From Herbaspirillum rubrisubalbicans (GTDB taxonomy: Bacteria > Pseudomonadota > Gammaproteobacteria > Burkholderiales > Burkholderiaceae_D): a stretch of DNA of 64,000 nt. Below, one piece after another: positions 37,215 to 46,347 of this stretch (its first letter is position 1; each line of letters starts with the position of its first letter). The notes under the pieces were generated by a model. That model saw only the letters and a list, made by a program, of their open reading frames with translations. It did no database searches and was not told the origin of the DNA. The stretch is from the NCBI RefSeq assembly GCF_003719195.1, contig NZ_CP024996.1, positions 1 to 64,000 of the forward strand, written 5' to 3'. The position numbers and the translations under genes are program-made.

Positions 37215-37528
37215 GAACGAATAATAGTGCTATCTGTTACGCGCTAGTTATCTGACGAGCATTATTCATTGCTACTAAATATTCCAATGGGGCAATGAAG
37301 AGATCAGGTTCTTAGCATCCTGTTCTCCATCATGGGGAGGGATGTGCTTGCTGAAGTTTCGCTCTTCTCGCCGACTCTAAGTTCCAGTGATTTTCAGGGC
37401 AAAATTTGAACCATTCTGGAGCTCCTACCTTTAGCAGATGAAGCATTGCTCATACTCCGCCGGTCGAGGGTGATGGGAGAACTTTGTAGCGGCCTTCCTC
37501 TGTCCTCATCTTGGCCTGGCTGCAAAAG
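37215..37528. other. Sub-terminal region of the transposon distal end
   Basis: I see no gene. This AT-mixed region lies between the zinc-ribbon gene and the TnsB-type repeats. It should include the promoter of the minus-strand recombinase operon. Confidence 0.5.
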
Positions 37529-37632
37529 AAAAGTCTCACCAGATGCTTACCAAAATCTCATTTGACGCTTCCCACACCCCGCAGAGCCTTATCTGACGAG
37601 GCAGAAAATCTCACCTTATGAGTCTCGCTACA
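37529..37632 (-). repeat. Tn7-like distal end with TnsB-type repeats
   Basis: Three repeats in inverse orientation to the gyrB-proximal end: AAAAGTCTCACCAGATGCTT (37529-37548), CAAAATCTCATTTGACGCTT (37551-37570) and the terminal GAAAATCTCACCTTATG...CTACA (37603-37632). Read on the minus strand, the tip is TGTAGCGAGACTCATAAGG then TGAGATTTT. Confidence 0.85.
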
Positions 37633-37637
37633 TCAAT
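37633..37637. repeat. Target-site duplication, right copy (TCAAT)
   Basis: TCAAT directly follows the ACA tip and matches 5783-5787. Its last T is also the first base of the next transposon end at 37637. Confidence 0.75.
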
Positions 37638-37713
37638 GTAGCGGGAACCGTAATGTGAGATTTTGGGAAGTATCTATTGAGACATTTATTGATAGATGCA
37701 TCTTGATAGTTTG
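37637..37713 (+). repeat. End of a second, abutting Tn7-like element
   Basis: TGTAGCGGGAACCGTAATG at 37637, then TGAGATTTTGGG, GTATCTATTGAGACA (about 37670) and GATGCATCTTGATAGTTTG (about 37695-37713), repeat the structure seen at 5788. It is in direct orientation and is separated from the distal end of the first element only by the 5-bp duplication. Before the 31.8-kb insertion it would have lain 6 bp after the gyrB stop. No matching inverted end follows in the window. Confidence 0.8.
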
Positions 37714-37747
37714 AGCTGATTGAACCCAGATTGGCGCTTACTCTGGA

Positions 37748-37785
37748 AGAGAGCGGCCATCTCATTGAGTTGACCGTTCTCTTTT
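37748..37785 (+). terminator. Degraded terminator beside the second element end
   Basis: An imperfect hairpin, AAGAGAGCGGCCATCTC with GAGTTGACCGTTCTCTT around an ATT loop, resembles the perfect hairpin at 5891-5933 in sequence and distance from its transposon end. Confidence 0.5.
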
Positions 37786-37895
37786 AGCCCTGCTCGGAGC
37801 GAGGGCCGGACAAGACCTGTTTGGCCGGCACCGTAATTTTGGTGGCCGCTGTGGCATGGCAGCTCAAATGGACGCGCAGGAGTAATCGAAATGGT

Positions 37896-38410
37896 TCACT
37901 CCGGGCGCCGAAGCTCCCGATTCCTATGGAATTGCAAATACCGAGCGTGCGATGGCTTTAGGTCATTGATTGACCAGTCGATTGATACGCCAAGCTGTCT
38001 TCTTGCCGAAAGAGGTAGTGAGTCTGAAACGATTAGTCGTCCATCGTCAGAGAATGAAATCCATCCACCGTCGAACAGCGCATCAATATGAGGGGCCAAG
38101 AGCAGGCCATTGAAGACATCCAACCTTTCATCATCCGATTCACATTTTGCCCAAGGCTTGATGTGAGATGCCCGAAGAAGGCCGGGTACAGCTAAACCCG
38201 TCACGCAGCAGCAGCCCTGCCAGTAGTCAAGCAGCGCAGCTCTAAAAATGTCTTGGCCCACCCGTTGAATGATTAGGCGCTCAGCTTCTGTCGATTGCGG
38301 GAACTTTGCTTTCTCCTGCCGGAATTTATCAGCCACCCGGTTGGGCATTGTTCTGGCAATAGCGGATGCTCGCTGAACACATAAGAATGGACCGTTGCTA
38401 CCTGCGTTCT
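37896..38410 (-). pseudogene. HNH endonuclease, N-terminally truncated
   Basis: The C-terminal HNH part is well kept: CCCVTGLAVPGLLRASHIKPWA then RLDVFNGLLLAPHIDALFDGGWISF, the HNH_2-type metal/phosphate-binding core with both histidines. Upstream, the frame enters the antisense of an HsdS fragment near 38400, and its first ~20 codons are meaningless there. The 5' part of the gene was therefore deleted at the junction with the restriction remnant. It could still be made from an internal start (for example the Met near residue 33, SAIARTMPNRVADKF) but is probably non-functional. Confidence 0.65.
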
Positions 38411-39465
38411 TGGAGTTGCAGATCCAATCTAAATATGGCCGCAACTATTTCTTGTCTTGTGCCAAAGGATCAACTGGTCTTTCGTCGCTGAACTCTACTC
38501 AGCTAAAGAGCTTCCCGGTAATACTTCCTCCATTTGAAGAGCAGCTTCGTATTGCGCGTGTTATTCAAACATGGAGCGGTGCTATTGCCGCTGCAGAGAA
38601 ACTCCTTGCCAATAGCTACAAGCAGAAGCAGGCGGTGATCGGCTGTTTCCTGATGCCAGGCCACCGCAGCCACGGCGGCGAAACCCACGAGCGCATGCGC
38701 AAGGCGCTGCCGCGTGCGGCCTATGTGGCTTTCACCGGCACGCCCTTGCTGAAGAAGGACAAGACGGCCAACAAATTCGGTTCCATCGTGCATGCCTACA
38801 CCATGCAGCGCGCCGTGGAAGACGGCACGGTGGCGCCACTGCTGTATGAAGAGCGTGTGCCGGAACTGACGGCACTGCCAGAGATCAAGCAAGCTGTGCG
38901 CAAGCGTGCAGCCTGGATCTGGCAGCAGTTGCAAGCAGTGACGCGGCGCAGACTGCACGTACTTCCCAGGGAATACGTCAGTGGTGAGACGCACTTCTAT
39001 CTCGGCCGGCGTCACATGCTGAAGGTCTTGCGCGCCGAAGGTGGCGAATCGGGTGTGCGTCTATGGCGCGGCCGATTGGAGATCAGGGCCGTGAGGCCAG
39101 ACGCCCTAACTGTGCGCAAACTGTTGGAGGACTGGTACCGGCAGCGTGCTACCGATGTATTTGCCAAGGTGCTCCTCGAGATGGCGCCACGCCTGGGACT
39201 GCGCCGAACAATGCCACCGGTGCGTCTGCTGTCCATGCGCACGCAGTGGGGCAGTTGCTCACCTAAAGGCGAGATATTGCTCAATCCATCGTTGGTGAAG
39301 GCACCCAGGCCATGCATCGAGTACGTTGTTGCACACGAACTGTGTCATCTGCGCGAGCACAACCACAGCGATCGTTTCTACAAGCACCTGGCGCGAGCAT
39401 TGCCGGATTGGGAGGCGCGCAAGGCGGAGCTTGATGAGCTGGCGGAGCTGTTGCTCAATCGGTGA
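38395..39465 (+). pseudogene. In-frame chimera: HsdS tail, HsdR piece and YgjP-like metalloprotease
   Basis: This 356-codon frame joins three genes. Residues ~5-90 are the C-terminal half of a type I specificity subunit (AKGSTGLSSLNSTQLKSFPV, PPFEEQLRIARVI). Residues ~90-160 are an internal HsdR motor fragment (HRSHGGETHERMRKALP, FTGTPLLKKDKTANKFG, HAYTMQRAVEDG). Residues ~163-356 are most of a YgjP/DUF45 metallopeptidase (EIKQAVRKRAAWIWQQLQ, REYVSGETHFYLGRRH) with an intact zinc site VVAHELCHLREHNH. Both fusions keep frame. This order (hsdS, hsdR, DUF45) is a common type I restriction operon, so two deletions collapsed one. The start codon is only a TTG; the peptidase part alone might still work. 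Confidence 0.75.
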
Positions 39466-39902
39466 GGCGCTGACCAAGACTCATGGCGCGATCGTTAAAG
39501 TCGGACGGACGCTAACATCCTCTACCAGACCGGATGTCGTCCACTTGTATGACGCGCAATGAACAGGCGTGACGAAGTTGCATGAACTCCGACCTATGCC
39601 GAAGAGTTTGATGACCCTCTCCTGTTGCCCGCATGACTTGGACGGTATATCGAGGGAGATTGTAATGCTCAAGAAGCCTCTACGCATTACATTGCAATAC
39701 CAACACATACGCTCAACACCCCACATCCAGCCCCCAAAAATCCCACATCCTCACGCCCCAAACCCGCCCCCACCCTGCTTCCCTGCCCATTTGCCAACTT
39801 CTGTGCAAGCGCACCACAAAACCCAATACCCCCACGCACAAATCCTTGCGATTCTCCCCCCGTCTGCCTAACATCAACTAACAATTCGAGCTCCCCGCCG
39901 CC
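39466..39902. other. 437-bp gap, no gene seen
   Basis: This is the junction between the restriction remnant and the core chromosome. The second half is strikingly C-rich and G-poor on the plus strand (39715-39870). I see no ORF with family features and no inverted transposon end. Confidence 0.4.
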
Positions 39903-40820
39903 ATGAGTAAAGACAAGTCGAGCGCCCGAAGCGTGCTCGCAGTCTTGCTCATCCTGGCCATGGGTTTGTTCTGCACCGGCATCGCCCGCGCACAATCCGC
40001 CGCCAGCCACGGTCCCATCATCGAGATCAAGCTCGCCGATCTCAATGACGACAATCCCCTCATCAACTATCGCATGGCCGTTCTGGAACTGGCCATGCGC
40101 GCCAGTGGCAAGCCCTTCGTGATCAAGGGCTGCCAGGTAGCTAACGTGGCCACCTCGGACCAGCGCTACGTGCAACTGATCCAGTCCGGCCAGTACTGCA
40201 ACCTGATGGCGACCTCGGCCGGCAGCGGCATGACGCGCTCGCTGGAGGCGATCCCCTTCCCCATCTATCTGGGCGGCGGCGGCTATCGCGTGCTGTTGGC
40301 GCATCGCCAGAGCCTGGAGCACGCCCAGGCGATCCGCACGCTCAATGACCTGCGTCGCTTTAGCATCGGCTCCGGCACCGGCTGGGTCGATACCAGCATC
40401 ATGCAGGCCAACCAGCTTCAGGTCGTGCAAGACAGTTACCTGAACCTGTTCGCGATGCTCAAGGCGCGTCGCTTCGATTTCTACAACCGTTCCATCTTCG
40501 AGGCGGTCGGCGAGCTGGAGACCTATGACCGCGAGCAGCAACTGGCCATCGTGCCGGACCTGGTGCTGTACTACCCGGCCGACCTGTTCTTCTACACCAC
40601 ACCCGGCCGCGATGACATCTGCGCGGCCTTACTCGATGGTCTCAAGAAGATCCATCGCAGCGGCGCTCTGCTGGAGCTGATCCAGCAGCATCGCTCCACC
40701 CGCAATGTGCGCCAGGCCATGCAGGGCAGGCATCCGCGCGTCATTGCCTTGGACAATGATCGGCTCACGCCCATGGAGCGCCAGGCCATCGAGACCTACA
40801 AACTGGATTGGTTCAAGTAA
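39903..40820 (+). CDS. Periplasmic substrate-binding-like protein
   Basis: This 305-residue protein has a clear signal peptide (hydrophobic core SVLAVLLILAMGLFCTGIARA, cleavage after ARA near 31). The mature part looks like a family-3 solute-binding protein, with an N-lobe entry EIKLADLNDDNPLINYRMAVLELA, RSLEAIPFPIYLGGGGYRVLLAHR and a C-lobe PADLFFYTTPGRDDICAALLDGLKKI. No ABC permease or ATPase is adjacent. It lies 27 bp upstream of a membrane EAL protein. The likely role is a periplasmic ligand sensor feeding that signalling protein rather than transport. Confidence 0.75.
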   Translation: MSKDKSSARSVLAVLLILAMGLFCTGIARAQSAASHGPIIEIKLADLNDDNPLINYRMAVLELAMRASGKPFVIKGCQVANVATSDQRYVQLIQSGQYCNLMATSAGSGMTRSLEAIPFPIYLGGGGYRVLLAHRQSLEHAQAIRTLNDLRRFSIGSGTGWVDTSIMQANQLQVVQDSYLNLFAMLKARRFDFYNRSIFEAVGELETYDREQQLAIVPDLVLYYPADLFFYTTPGRDDICAALLDGLKKIHRSGALLELIQQHRSTRNVRQAMQGRHPRVIALDNDRLTPMERQAIETYKLDWFK

Positions 40821-40847
40821 CCCCATCTTCGACCTGCGCGTGCCGCC

Positions 40848-43181
40848 ATGAACAAGAACACCAACAGCCTCGGCCTCTACATCGCTTTTGCCATGCTGCT
40901 GGCCTTGAGCCTGCCGGTGGTGGTAGCGCTGACGGTGCTCAATGGCACGCGCGAAAAGCAGATCAGTCGCGAGATGCAAGAACTGGTCGATGAAAAATCC
41001 GAGAGTCTGCAACACAGCCTGGTACTGCCGGTGTGGAGCCTGGACCAGGCGCACATGCGCGCCCTGCTGCAAGGGGCCATGCTCGATAGTCAGGTGGTGG
41101 CGGTGGAAATCCGTGATCCAGAGGAGAAGATCATCATCCGTCAGGAAGAGCCGCTGCGCAGGTCCGGTAATCTCATCACGCGCAGCGTGCCGTTGGTGAT
41201 GCCGCAGCAGGAGCGCAAGCTCAGTCTCGGTAGCGTGCAGGTGGTGATGTCGGATGCCCAGTTGCAGCAGAAGCTGGCGGCCGACAAGCGCTTCCAGACC
41301 CTGGTGCTGCTGGCGCAGGCGGTGGTGTCGCTGCTCATCATCGGGCTCTTGGTCTATCGTCGCATCCTGGCGCCGATCAGCAAATTGACCCAGGCGACCG
41401 AACGCATCCAGCATGGCCATTTCGATACCCGCATCGTGCTGCCGCAACATGATGAGATCGGGGTACTGGCGTGCCACATGGATGCCATGCAGACCAGCCT
41501 CAAGGCGCTCTTCGATGAGCAGGCGGCGATCCTGCGCAATATCCCGGCCGGCGTGCTGTTCGTGCGCGATGGGCGGATCGCCTTTGCCAATGGCGCGGCG
41601 CAGACCATGTTGGGTTGGCCGACGGACCAGCTGGAGGCGCTGCCTTGTGCACAGATTTTTCAGGATCCGTTGCAGCAGGCGGTCTATGTCACCAACAAGC
41701 TGGTGCGTGAGCAGGGTGCGGCCGGCGAGATCGTCTTGCTCAAGCGCGGTGACGGTCACAGCTTCCCGGCGGAATTGCATTGCGCGATGATCGATGGCGC
41801 CAGCCCGGGAGGACAGATCTGGGTCATCATCGATGTCTCCGAGCGGCTGGAGGCGGAAAACCGGATCGACCGTCTGGCCTTCTATGACCCGGTGACCGAG
41901 CTGCCCAACAAGAAGCTGTTCCTGGACCGCTTGCGGCGCAGTCTGGTGCGGCAACAGTCGCAGGGCTCACCGATCGCGGTGTTCTACCTGGAGATCCACC
42001 GTGCCGACCTTTCCCATGGGCTGGTCAAAGCCGATGATGCCGACCATCTCAGCAAGGAATGTGCGCGCCGCCTGGGGGCTTGCGTGAGTGTCGACCAGAC
42101 CCTGGCGCGTCTGGATGGCGAGCACTTTGCGCTGGGCTGCGAGATCCGCAGTGAGGCGCTGGCCGACGGCATCCGCTTCTGCGAGGCGCTGGCTCGCCGG
42201 CTCACCGCAGCACTGGCCGAACCGCAAGGGGTGGCGGTGAGCTTCCCGTATTCGCTCAATATCGGTATCAACATCCTGCGCGGCCAAGTGCAATCGGCCG
42301 AGGAAGCCTTGATGCAGGCCAAGCTGGCCATGGTGCAGTCACTGGCGGCCGGGCGCAATGCCTTCCGTTTCTTCGACCCGGCCATGCAGGCCCTGGCCAG
42401 CCAGCGCAGCGCGCTGGAAGTGGAGCTGCGCGAAGCGGTGGCGCAGGGGCAGTTCGTGGTCTACTACCAGCCGCAGGTGACCTACGAAGGCCAGGTGGTG
42501 GGCGCCGAGGCGCTGGTGCGCTGGATGCATCCGAGCAAGGGCATGGTCGCGCCCGCGCAATTCATTGCGGTGGCCGAACAGCTGGGGTTGATGGAAGAGA
42601 TCGGTCACCTGGTGCTGGAGGTCATCTGCTGCGACCTGGAAAGCTGGCAGCGGGCAGGATTGGCGCAGGACCTGGTGGTGGCGGTCAACGTGTCGGCGCA
42701 GGAATTCAAGGTCGATCATTTCGTGGCGCGCTTCCACGAGACCATCCGTCACCATCGCCTCCATTCGAAGGCGGTGAAGGTAGAGCTGACCGAGAGCATG
42801 ATGATTGAAAATATCGATGAGGTCATCGAAAAAATGAATGACCTGAAGTCTCATGCGGTGTCGATTTCGCTGGACGATTTCGGCACCGGGTATTCGTCGC
42901 TGTCCTATCTGGGGCGTTTCCCGATCGATCAGATCAAGATCGACCAGAGCTTCGTGCGTCAGATTCAGACCGATGCTGCCACGGCCAGCATCATCCGTAG
43001 CATCATCATGCTGGGCCAGAGCCTGGGCTTGTCCATCATTGCCGAAGGGGTGGAAACCCAGGAGCAGCGCGACCTGCTCCATGCGCAGGGTTGCACGCTG
43101 TACCAGGGTTTCTGGTATGGCAGGCCGATGCCGGGCGAGCAGTTCGCAGCGCTGTTGCAGACGCCGCTACCTGCATCTTGA
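40848..43181 (+). CDS. Membrane HAMP-PAS-GGDEF(degenerate)-EAL phosphodiesterase
   Basis: This is a 777-residue cyclic-di-GMP signalling protein. It has TM1 about 10-32, a periplasmic part to ~150, TM2 about 150-172 (LVLLAQAVVSLLIIGLLVY), HAMP about 173-225 and PAS about 228-340 (AAILRNIPAGVLFVRDGRIAFANGA). The GGDEF-like domain (about 345-505) has its signature replaced by DGEHF, so it should not make c-di-GMP. The EAL domain (about 515-765) keeps EALVRWMHP, the ELTES segment, DDFGTGYSSLSYL and IKIDQSFV, so hydrolysis of c-di-GMP is likely. Transcribed with the binding protein upstream, it is probably that protein's output. Confidence 0.88.
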   Translation: MNKNTNSLGLYIAFAMLLALSLPVVVALTVLNGTREKQISREMQELVDEKSESLQHSLVLPVWSLDQAHMRALLQGAMLDSQVVAVEIRDPEEKIIIRQEEPLRRSGNLITRSVPLVMPQQERKLSLGSVQVVMSDAQLQQKLAADKRFQTLVLLAQAVVSLLIIGLLVYRRILAPISKLTQATERIQHGHFDTRIVLPQHDEIGVLACHMDAMQTSLKALFDEQAAILRNIPAGVLFVRDGRIAFANGAAQTMLGWPTDQLEALPCAQIFQDPLQQAVYVTNKLVREQGAAGEIVLLKRGDGHSFPAELHCAMIDGASPGGQIWVIIDVSERLEAENRIDRLAFYDPVTELPNKKLFLDRLRRSLVRQQSQGSPIAVFYLEIHRADLSHGLVKADDADHLSKECARRLGACVSVDQTLARLDGEHFALGCEIRSEALADGIRFCEALARRLTAALAEPQGVAVSFPYSLNIGINILRGQVQSAEEALMQAKLAMVQSLAAGRNAFRFFDPAMQALASQRSALEVELREAVAQGQFVVYYQPQVTYEGQVVGAEALVRWMHPSKGMVAPAQFIAVAEQLGLMEEIGHLVLEVICCDLESWQRAGLAQDLVVAVNVSAQEFKVDHFVARFHETIRHHRLHSKAVKVELTESMMIENIDEVIEKMNDLKSHAVSISLDDFGTGYSSLSYLGRFPIDQIKIDQSFVRQIQTDAATASIIRSIIMLGQSLGLSIIAEGVETQEQRDLLHAQGCTLYQGFWYGRPMPGEQFAALLQTPLPAS

Positions 43182-43198
43182 GCATTACGACAGCCTGC

Positions 43199-43489
43199 TT
43201 ACGCGCCGTTGTAGAGCGAGGAATCCAAGGCCTGGCCTTGGGTGCTGTTGTCGCTCACGGATGGCTTGGCGCCGCTGTTCTGCATCGGCTCGCCCAGGCG
43301 CGCGGCTTGCAGTTCGGCCAGGACATCGGCGCGGGTCTTGCTGCTCTGGAATTTGACGACGGGATAGTTGTTGTGAGCGTTCAGGTTGGCCTGGTCACGC
43401 GCGGCCTCGGTGGTGACGGTGGATTGGGCGAAGGCCGAGACGGAGAATGCGGTGGCCAGGGTGGCGATGATGAGATGCGAGGTTTTCAT
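43199..43489 (-). CDS. DUF4148 periplasmic protein
   Basis: This small 96-residue exported protein has a signal peptide (MKTSHLIIATLATAFSVSAFA, cleaved after AFA). The mature part TRADVLAELQAARLGEP is the DUF4148 core common in Burkholderiales. The function of the family is unknown. It is transcribed away from the metal-type two-component genes. The palindrome at 43641-43658 in the shared upstream gap suggests joint control. Confidence 0.8.
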   Translation of the reverse strand: MKTSHLIIATLATAFSVSAFAQSTVTTEAARDQANLNAHNNYPVVKFQSSKTRADVLAELQAARLGEPMQNSGAKPSVSDNSTQGQALDSSLYNGA

Positions 43490-43640
43490 GGTGGGGCTCC
43501 TTTGTAGAGAGGTTTGACAAGGCCCGCTGGCGCGCTATGGGGGGAGGTCGCGGCAGGGGCGGCGCGATCGTCAGGACTGGTTCTGGCGGTTCGTTGGAAT
43601 GGATTCTAGGGCGTGGCTGCGCACAGAAAGATTGCCTAGT

Positions 43641-43658
43641 CATTACAGATTTGTAATG
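43641..43658. promoter_or_regulatory. CusR/CopR-type palindromic operator
   Basis: CATTACA-GATT-TGTAATG is a perfect inverted repeat with a 4-bp centre. It resembles the copper-box sites (ATTACAnnTTGTAAT-like) of CopR/CusR-family regulators. It lies 54 bp before the response regulator ATG and 152 bp before the divergent DUF4148 gene. Confidence 0.65.
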
Positions 43659-43711
43659 AATGCCGTACGCCGCTGGTTCACAATACCGGCTTATCCGTCA
43701 AAGATCCGATC

Positions 43712-44383
43712 ATGCATATCCTGTTGGTAGAAGATGAACCGAAATCTGGCGACTACCTGCGGCGCGGCCTGACCGAGGCCGGTTTCGTGGTGGATTGGGT
43801 GCAGACCGGCGTGGATGGCCTGCACAACGCGCGCACGCTGGACTACAAGCTCATCATCCTGGATGTGATGCTGCCCGGTATGAATGGCTGGGACATCCTG
43901 CGCGAACTGCGCCGCACGCACGACACGCCGGTGCTGTTCCTGACCGCGCGCGACGAAGTGGAAGACCGCGTCAAGGGCCTGGAGCTGGGCGCCGACGATT
44001 ACCTGGTCAAGCCCTTCGCTTTTACCGAATTGCTGGCGCGTGTGCGCACCCTGCTGCGGCGTGGCCCCAGCCGCGAGGCCGATGTGATCGAATATGACGA
44101 TGTGGTGGTCGATGTGGTGCGACGCAAGGTCAGCCGCGCCGGTCAGCGCATCGATCTGACCGCCAAGGAATTTGCGTTGTTGTACATGTTGATCCGTCGC
44201 CCGGGTGAAGTTTTGTCACGCCCCCAGATTGCCTCGCAAGTGTGGGATATGAACTTTGACAGCGATACCAACGTAGTGGATGTGGCTGTGCGGCGTCTGC
44301 GTGCCAAGCTGGATGAAGGTTTCGACCAGAAACTGCTGCATACCGTGTGGGGCATGGGCTACGTCTTCGAGGTCAGGCGGTGA
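43712..44383 (+). CDS. Heavy-metal-type response regulator (OmpR family)
   Basis: This 223-residue response regulator has a receiver domain with the acidic pair ED near 8-9, phospho-accepting Asp51 in [15 protein letters not shown] and Lys in DYLVKPFAF near 100. It continues into an OmpR winged-helix output domain ([21 protein letters not shown] ... [20 protein letters not shown]). The sequence follows the CusR/CopR/IrlR branch. It overlaps the sensor kinase gene (GTGA at 44380). The palindrome upstream fits autoregulation. The metal specificity is not readable from sequence. Confidence 0.88.
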   Translation: MHILLVEDEPKSGDYLRRGLTEAGFVVDWVQTGVDGLHNARTLDYKLIILDVMLPGMNGWDILRELRRTHDTPVLFLTARDEVEDRVKGLELGADDYLVKPFAFTELLARVRTLLRRGPSREADVIEYDDVVVDVVRRKVSRAGQRIDLTAKEFALLYMLIRRPGEVLSRPQIASQVWDMNFDSDTNVVDVAVRRLRAKLDEGFDQKLLHTVWGMGYVFEVRR

Positions 44384-45789
44384 GCCGTACGCCGGCGTCG
44401 ATGAGCCTGCGGCTGGTGGTGCTGTTCGGGCTGCTGGCGCTGGCGCTCTTTACTGCCGTGGGCAGTTATCTTTCGCATTCGCTGCATGTGCAACTGGAGC
44501 GGCGCGATGATGAAGAACTGGCCGGCAAGTGCCGCTCCATCAATCACCTGGTGGAACATGCCGCGTCGCTGGAGGATATCCTGGCGCGCCGCCACCTGAT
44601 GCTCGACACCCTCTCCGGCCACGACCAGATGCTGGTGCGCATCGCCCGCGCCGATGGCAGCACCCTGATGGAAAGCCACGACCCGGCGCGCAGTGCCCCG
44701 GACCTGGATCTGTCGGCGATCAACGTCCGCAGCTGGGACCGCATCGAAGCGCTGCGCGTGGGCGAGCTGCGCGCACGCTATATCGCCAGTATGCCGGCTA
44801 CGCGCTCGGGTGAAAAAACCATCGTGCTGGTGGTGCGCACCGCCTCGGACCGCATGTTGCTGCTGGCCGACTATCGTGCCGATGTGTGGTGGGCAGCGGG
44901 GATCGGCACCCTGCTGGCTACGCTGCTGAGTTATTTCCTGGTGCGCAGCGGCTTATCTCCCTTGCGCATGATGGCGGCGCAGACGCGCGCCATTTCCGCC
45001 CACAAGCTCGACACCCGGCTCGACCTGCAGGCCGCCCCGCGCGAGCTGCACGAGATCGTGCAATCCTTCAACGAAATGTTGGACCGCCTGCATCGCAGCT
45101 TCCAGCAATTGAGCCAGTTCTCGGCCGATCTGGCGCATGACGTGCGCACCCCCCTCAACAATCTCATGGTGCAGACCCAGGTGGCGCTGGGCAAGCCGCG
45201 TGGCATTGATGAGTACCAGGCGCTGCTCAGTTCCAACATCGAGGAATACGAACGGCTCTCGCGCATGATGGAGAGCATGTTGTTCCTGGCCCGTGCCGAC
45301 AATGCCCACGTGGTATTGCAGCTGCAGGAGCTGGATGTGGCGGAGGAACTGAGCCGCATCGCCGAGTATTTCGAGGGTATTGCCGAGGAGGCGCAGGTGC
45401 GCATTGCCGTCAGCGGCGCCGGGCACCTGCGGGCCGATACCATGCTGCTGCGTCGGGCGGTGGGCAACCTGGTGGCCAATGCGATTCGCTATACGCCTGC
45501 TGACGGTGTCATTACCTTGCAGGCCAGCCTGACCGAAGGGGCTACCATCATCGAGGTGGCCAATCCTGGCCCCGGCATCCCGCCCGACCAGGTCGAGCGC
45601 ATCTTCGATCGCTTCTACCGCGCCGATCCCTCGCGCAGCAGCGCCGGCGGCTCCAGCGGATTGGGGCTGGCCATCGTGCGCACCATCATGGCATTGCATG
45701 GAGGACAGGCCAGCGTGCACAGCGAACCGGGGCGGCAGACGGTTTTTGTCCTGCGCTTTCCCACGGCGCAGGCGAGTTTGTCGGGCTAG
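44380..45789 (+). CDS. Heavy-metal-type sensor histidine kinase
   Basis: I start at the GTG at 44380, which overlaps the regulator stop; an ATG at 44401 is the alternative. The product is about 469 residues: TM1 ([22 protein letters not shown]), a periplasmic sensor of ~135 residues, TM2 ([19 protein letters not shown]) and HAMP. The H-box is [20 protein letters not shown], followed by the N-box [12 protein letters not shown]1 [11 protein letters not shown]-box FDRFYRAD and G2 SSGLGLAI. It belongs to the CusS/IrlS group that phosphorylates the regulator just upstream. Confidence 0.88.
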   Translation: MSRTPASMSLRLVVLFGLLALALFTAVGSYLSHSLHVQLERRDDEELAGKCRSINHLVEHAASLEDILARRHLMLDTLSGHDQMLVRIARADGSTLMESHDPARSAPDLDLSAINVRSWDRIEALRVGELRARYIASMPATRSGEKTIVLVVRTASDRMLLLADYRADVWWAAGIGTLLATLLSYFLVRSGLSPLRMMAAQTRAISAHKLDTRLDLQAAPRELHEIVQSFNEMLDRLHRSFQQLSQFSADLAHDVRTPLNNLMVQTQVALGKPRGIDEYQALLSSNIEEYERLSRMMESMLFLARADNAHVVLQLQELDVAEELSRIAEYFEGIAEEAQVRIAVSGAGHLRADTMLLRRAVGNLVANAIRYTPADGVITLQASLTEGATIIEVANPGPGIPPDQVERIFDRFYRADPSRSSAGGSSGLGLAIVRTIMALHGGQASVHSEPGRQTVFVLRFPTAQASLSG

Positions 45790-45828
45790 TCCTGAAAGAC
45801 TGGAGCGAGGCGCTGCGGCCACGCTGGT

Positions 45829-46089
45829 TCAGCGTGAATCTTCACTCGGCAATGACAGCAGCGAGATGCGCATCAGGTCGGGCAGTTCCATTTCCAACGC
45901 GATAGCCAGGGCTTCCATGTTGTCGACGGAAATATTCCTCTCACCGCGTTCAACTTCGCTGAGATAGGTGCGACTGATGTCAGCACGGAAGGCAAGTTCT
46001 TCTTGTGACATCTCTTTCAGCCGGCGTACCCTGCGGACGTTTTGTCCGAAGATGACGCGGGCGCTCGGTGGAGTCTCTTGATTTTTCAT
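45829..46089 (-). CDS. XRE-family transcriptional regulator
   Basis: This 86-residue single-domain helix-turn-helix protein (VIFGQNVRRVRRLKEMSQEELAFRADISRTYLSEVERGERNISVDNMEALAIAL) shows all five helices of the HTH_3 fold. It converges on the sensor kinase gene with a 39-bp gap. The divergent AT-rich gap (46090-46347) carries its promoter. Such stand-alone regulators often repress themselves; the target is unknown. Confidence 0.85.
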   Translation of the reverse strand: MKNQETPPSARVIFGQNVRRVRRLKEMSQEELAFRADISRTYLSEVERGERNISVDNMEALAIALEMELPDLMRISLLSLPSEDSR

Positions 46090-46347
46090 GAGCGCAGGGA
46101 TCGGGCGGCTAGGGGTGACGGTCGATTAGCTACAATTACAAAGGCACAAACTATCGGTGACAAACACTTATACCTCCGAATCTCTTGGTAATTAATCGAA
46201 ATTTATCGAGATTCTGTTCGTAATTTGAGTAGTCAATTTTCGAAAATCTACTAGTGATCTTTAGAAAAATTTCAGAACTTTGCCTTTAGTTTGCACTCCT
46301 CCTCTCATCGTGCGAGTGACCCGCCGTTCCGTTTCTCATCGCCTGCC
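46090..46347. other. AT-rich divergent promoter region
   Basis: This is a markedly AT-rich gap between the XRE gene and the DUF445 gene, with several short A/T runs (46180-46280). No clear operator palindrome is seen. Confidence 0.4.

Larger units (their letters stand above)
5788..37632. mobile_element. Tn7-like transposon inserted just after gyrB
   Basis: The element begins TGTAGCAGGACCCATAACC at 5788 and ends with its imperfect inverse ...GAGTCTCGCTACA at 37632. About 23 of the outermost 28 bases match, including TGAGATTTT. The 5-bp sequence TCAAT flanks both ends (5783-5787 and 37633-37637), as expected for Tn7-type transposition. It encodes TnsA, TnsB, TnsC and a TniQ/TnsD. The tns genes read away from gyrB, matching the rule that the end next to the attachment gene lies upstream of tnsA. 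Unusually, about 21 kb of cargo lies between that end and tnsA. There are no Cas genes, so this is not a CRISPR-guided member. An extra end at 9997 suggests a composite history. Confidence 0.85.

Noticed and set aside
36819..37255. Plus-strand frames with hydrophobic stretches opposite the zinc-ribbon gene
   Set aside because: They are antisense to a minus-strand gene with clear zinc-finger cysteines and a ribosome site; the hydrophobic runs are by-products.
26904..37632. CRISPR-associated transposon
   Set aside because: No cas12k or Cascade genes and no repeat-spacer array are visible; the single long TniQ fits a fixed-site Tn7-like element.
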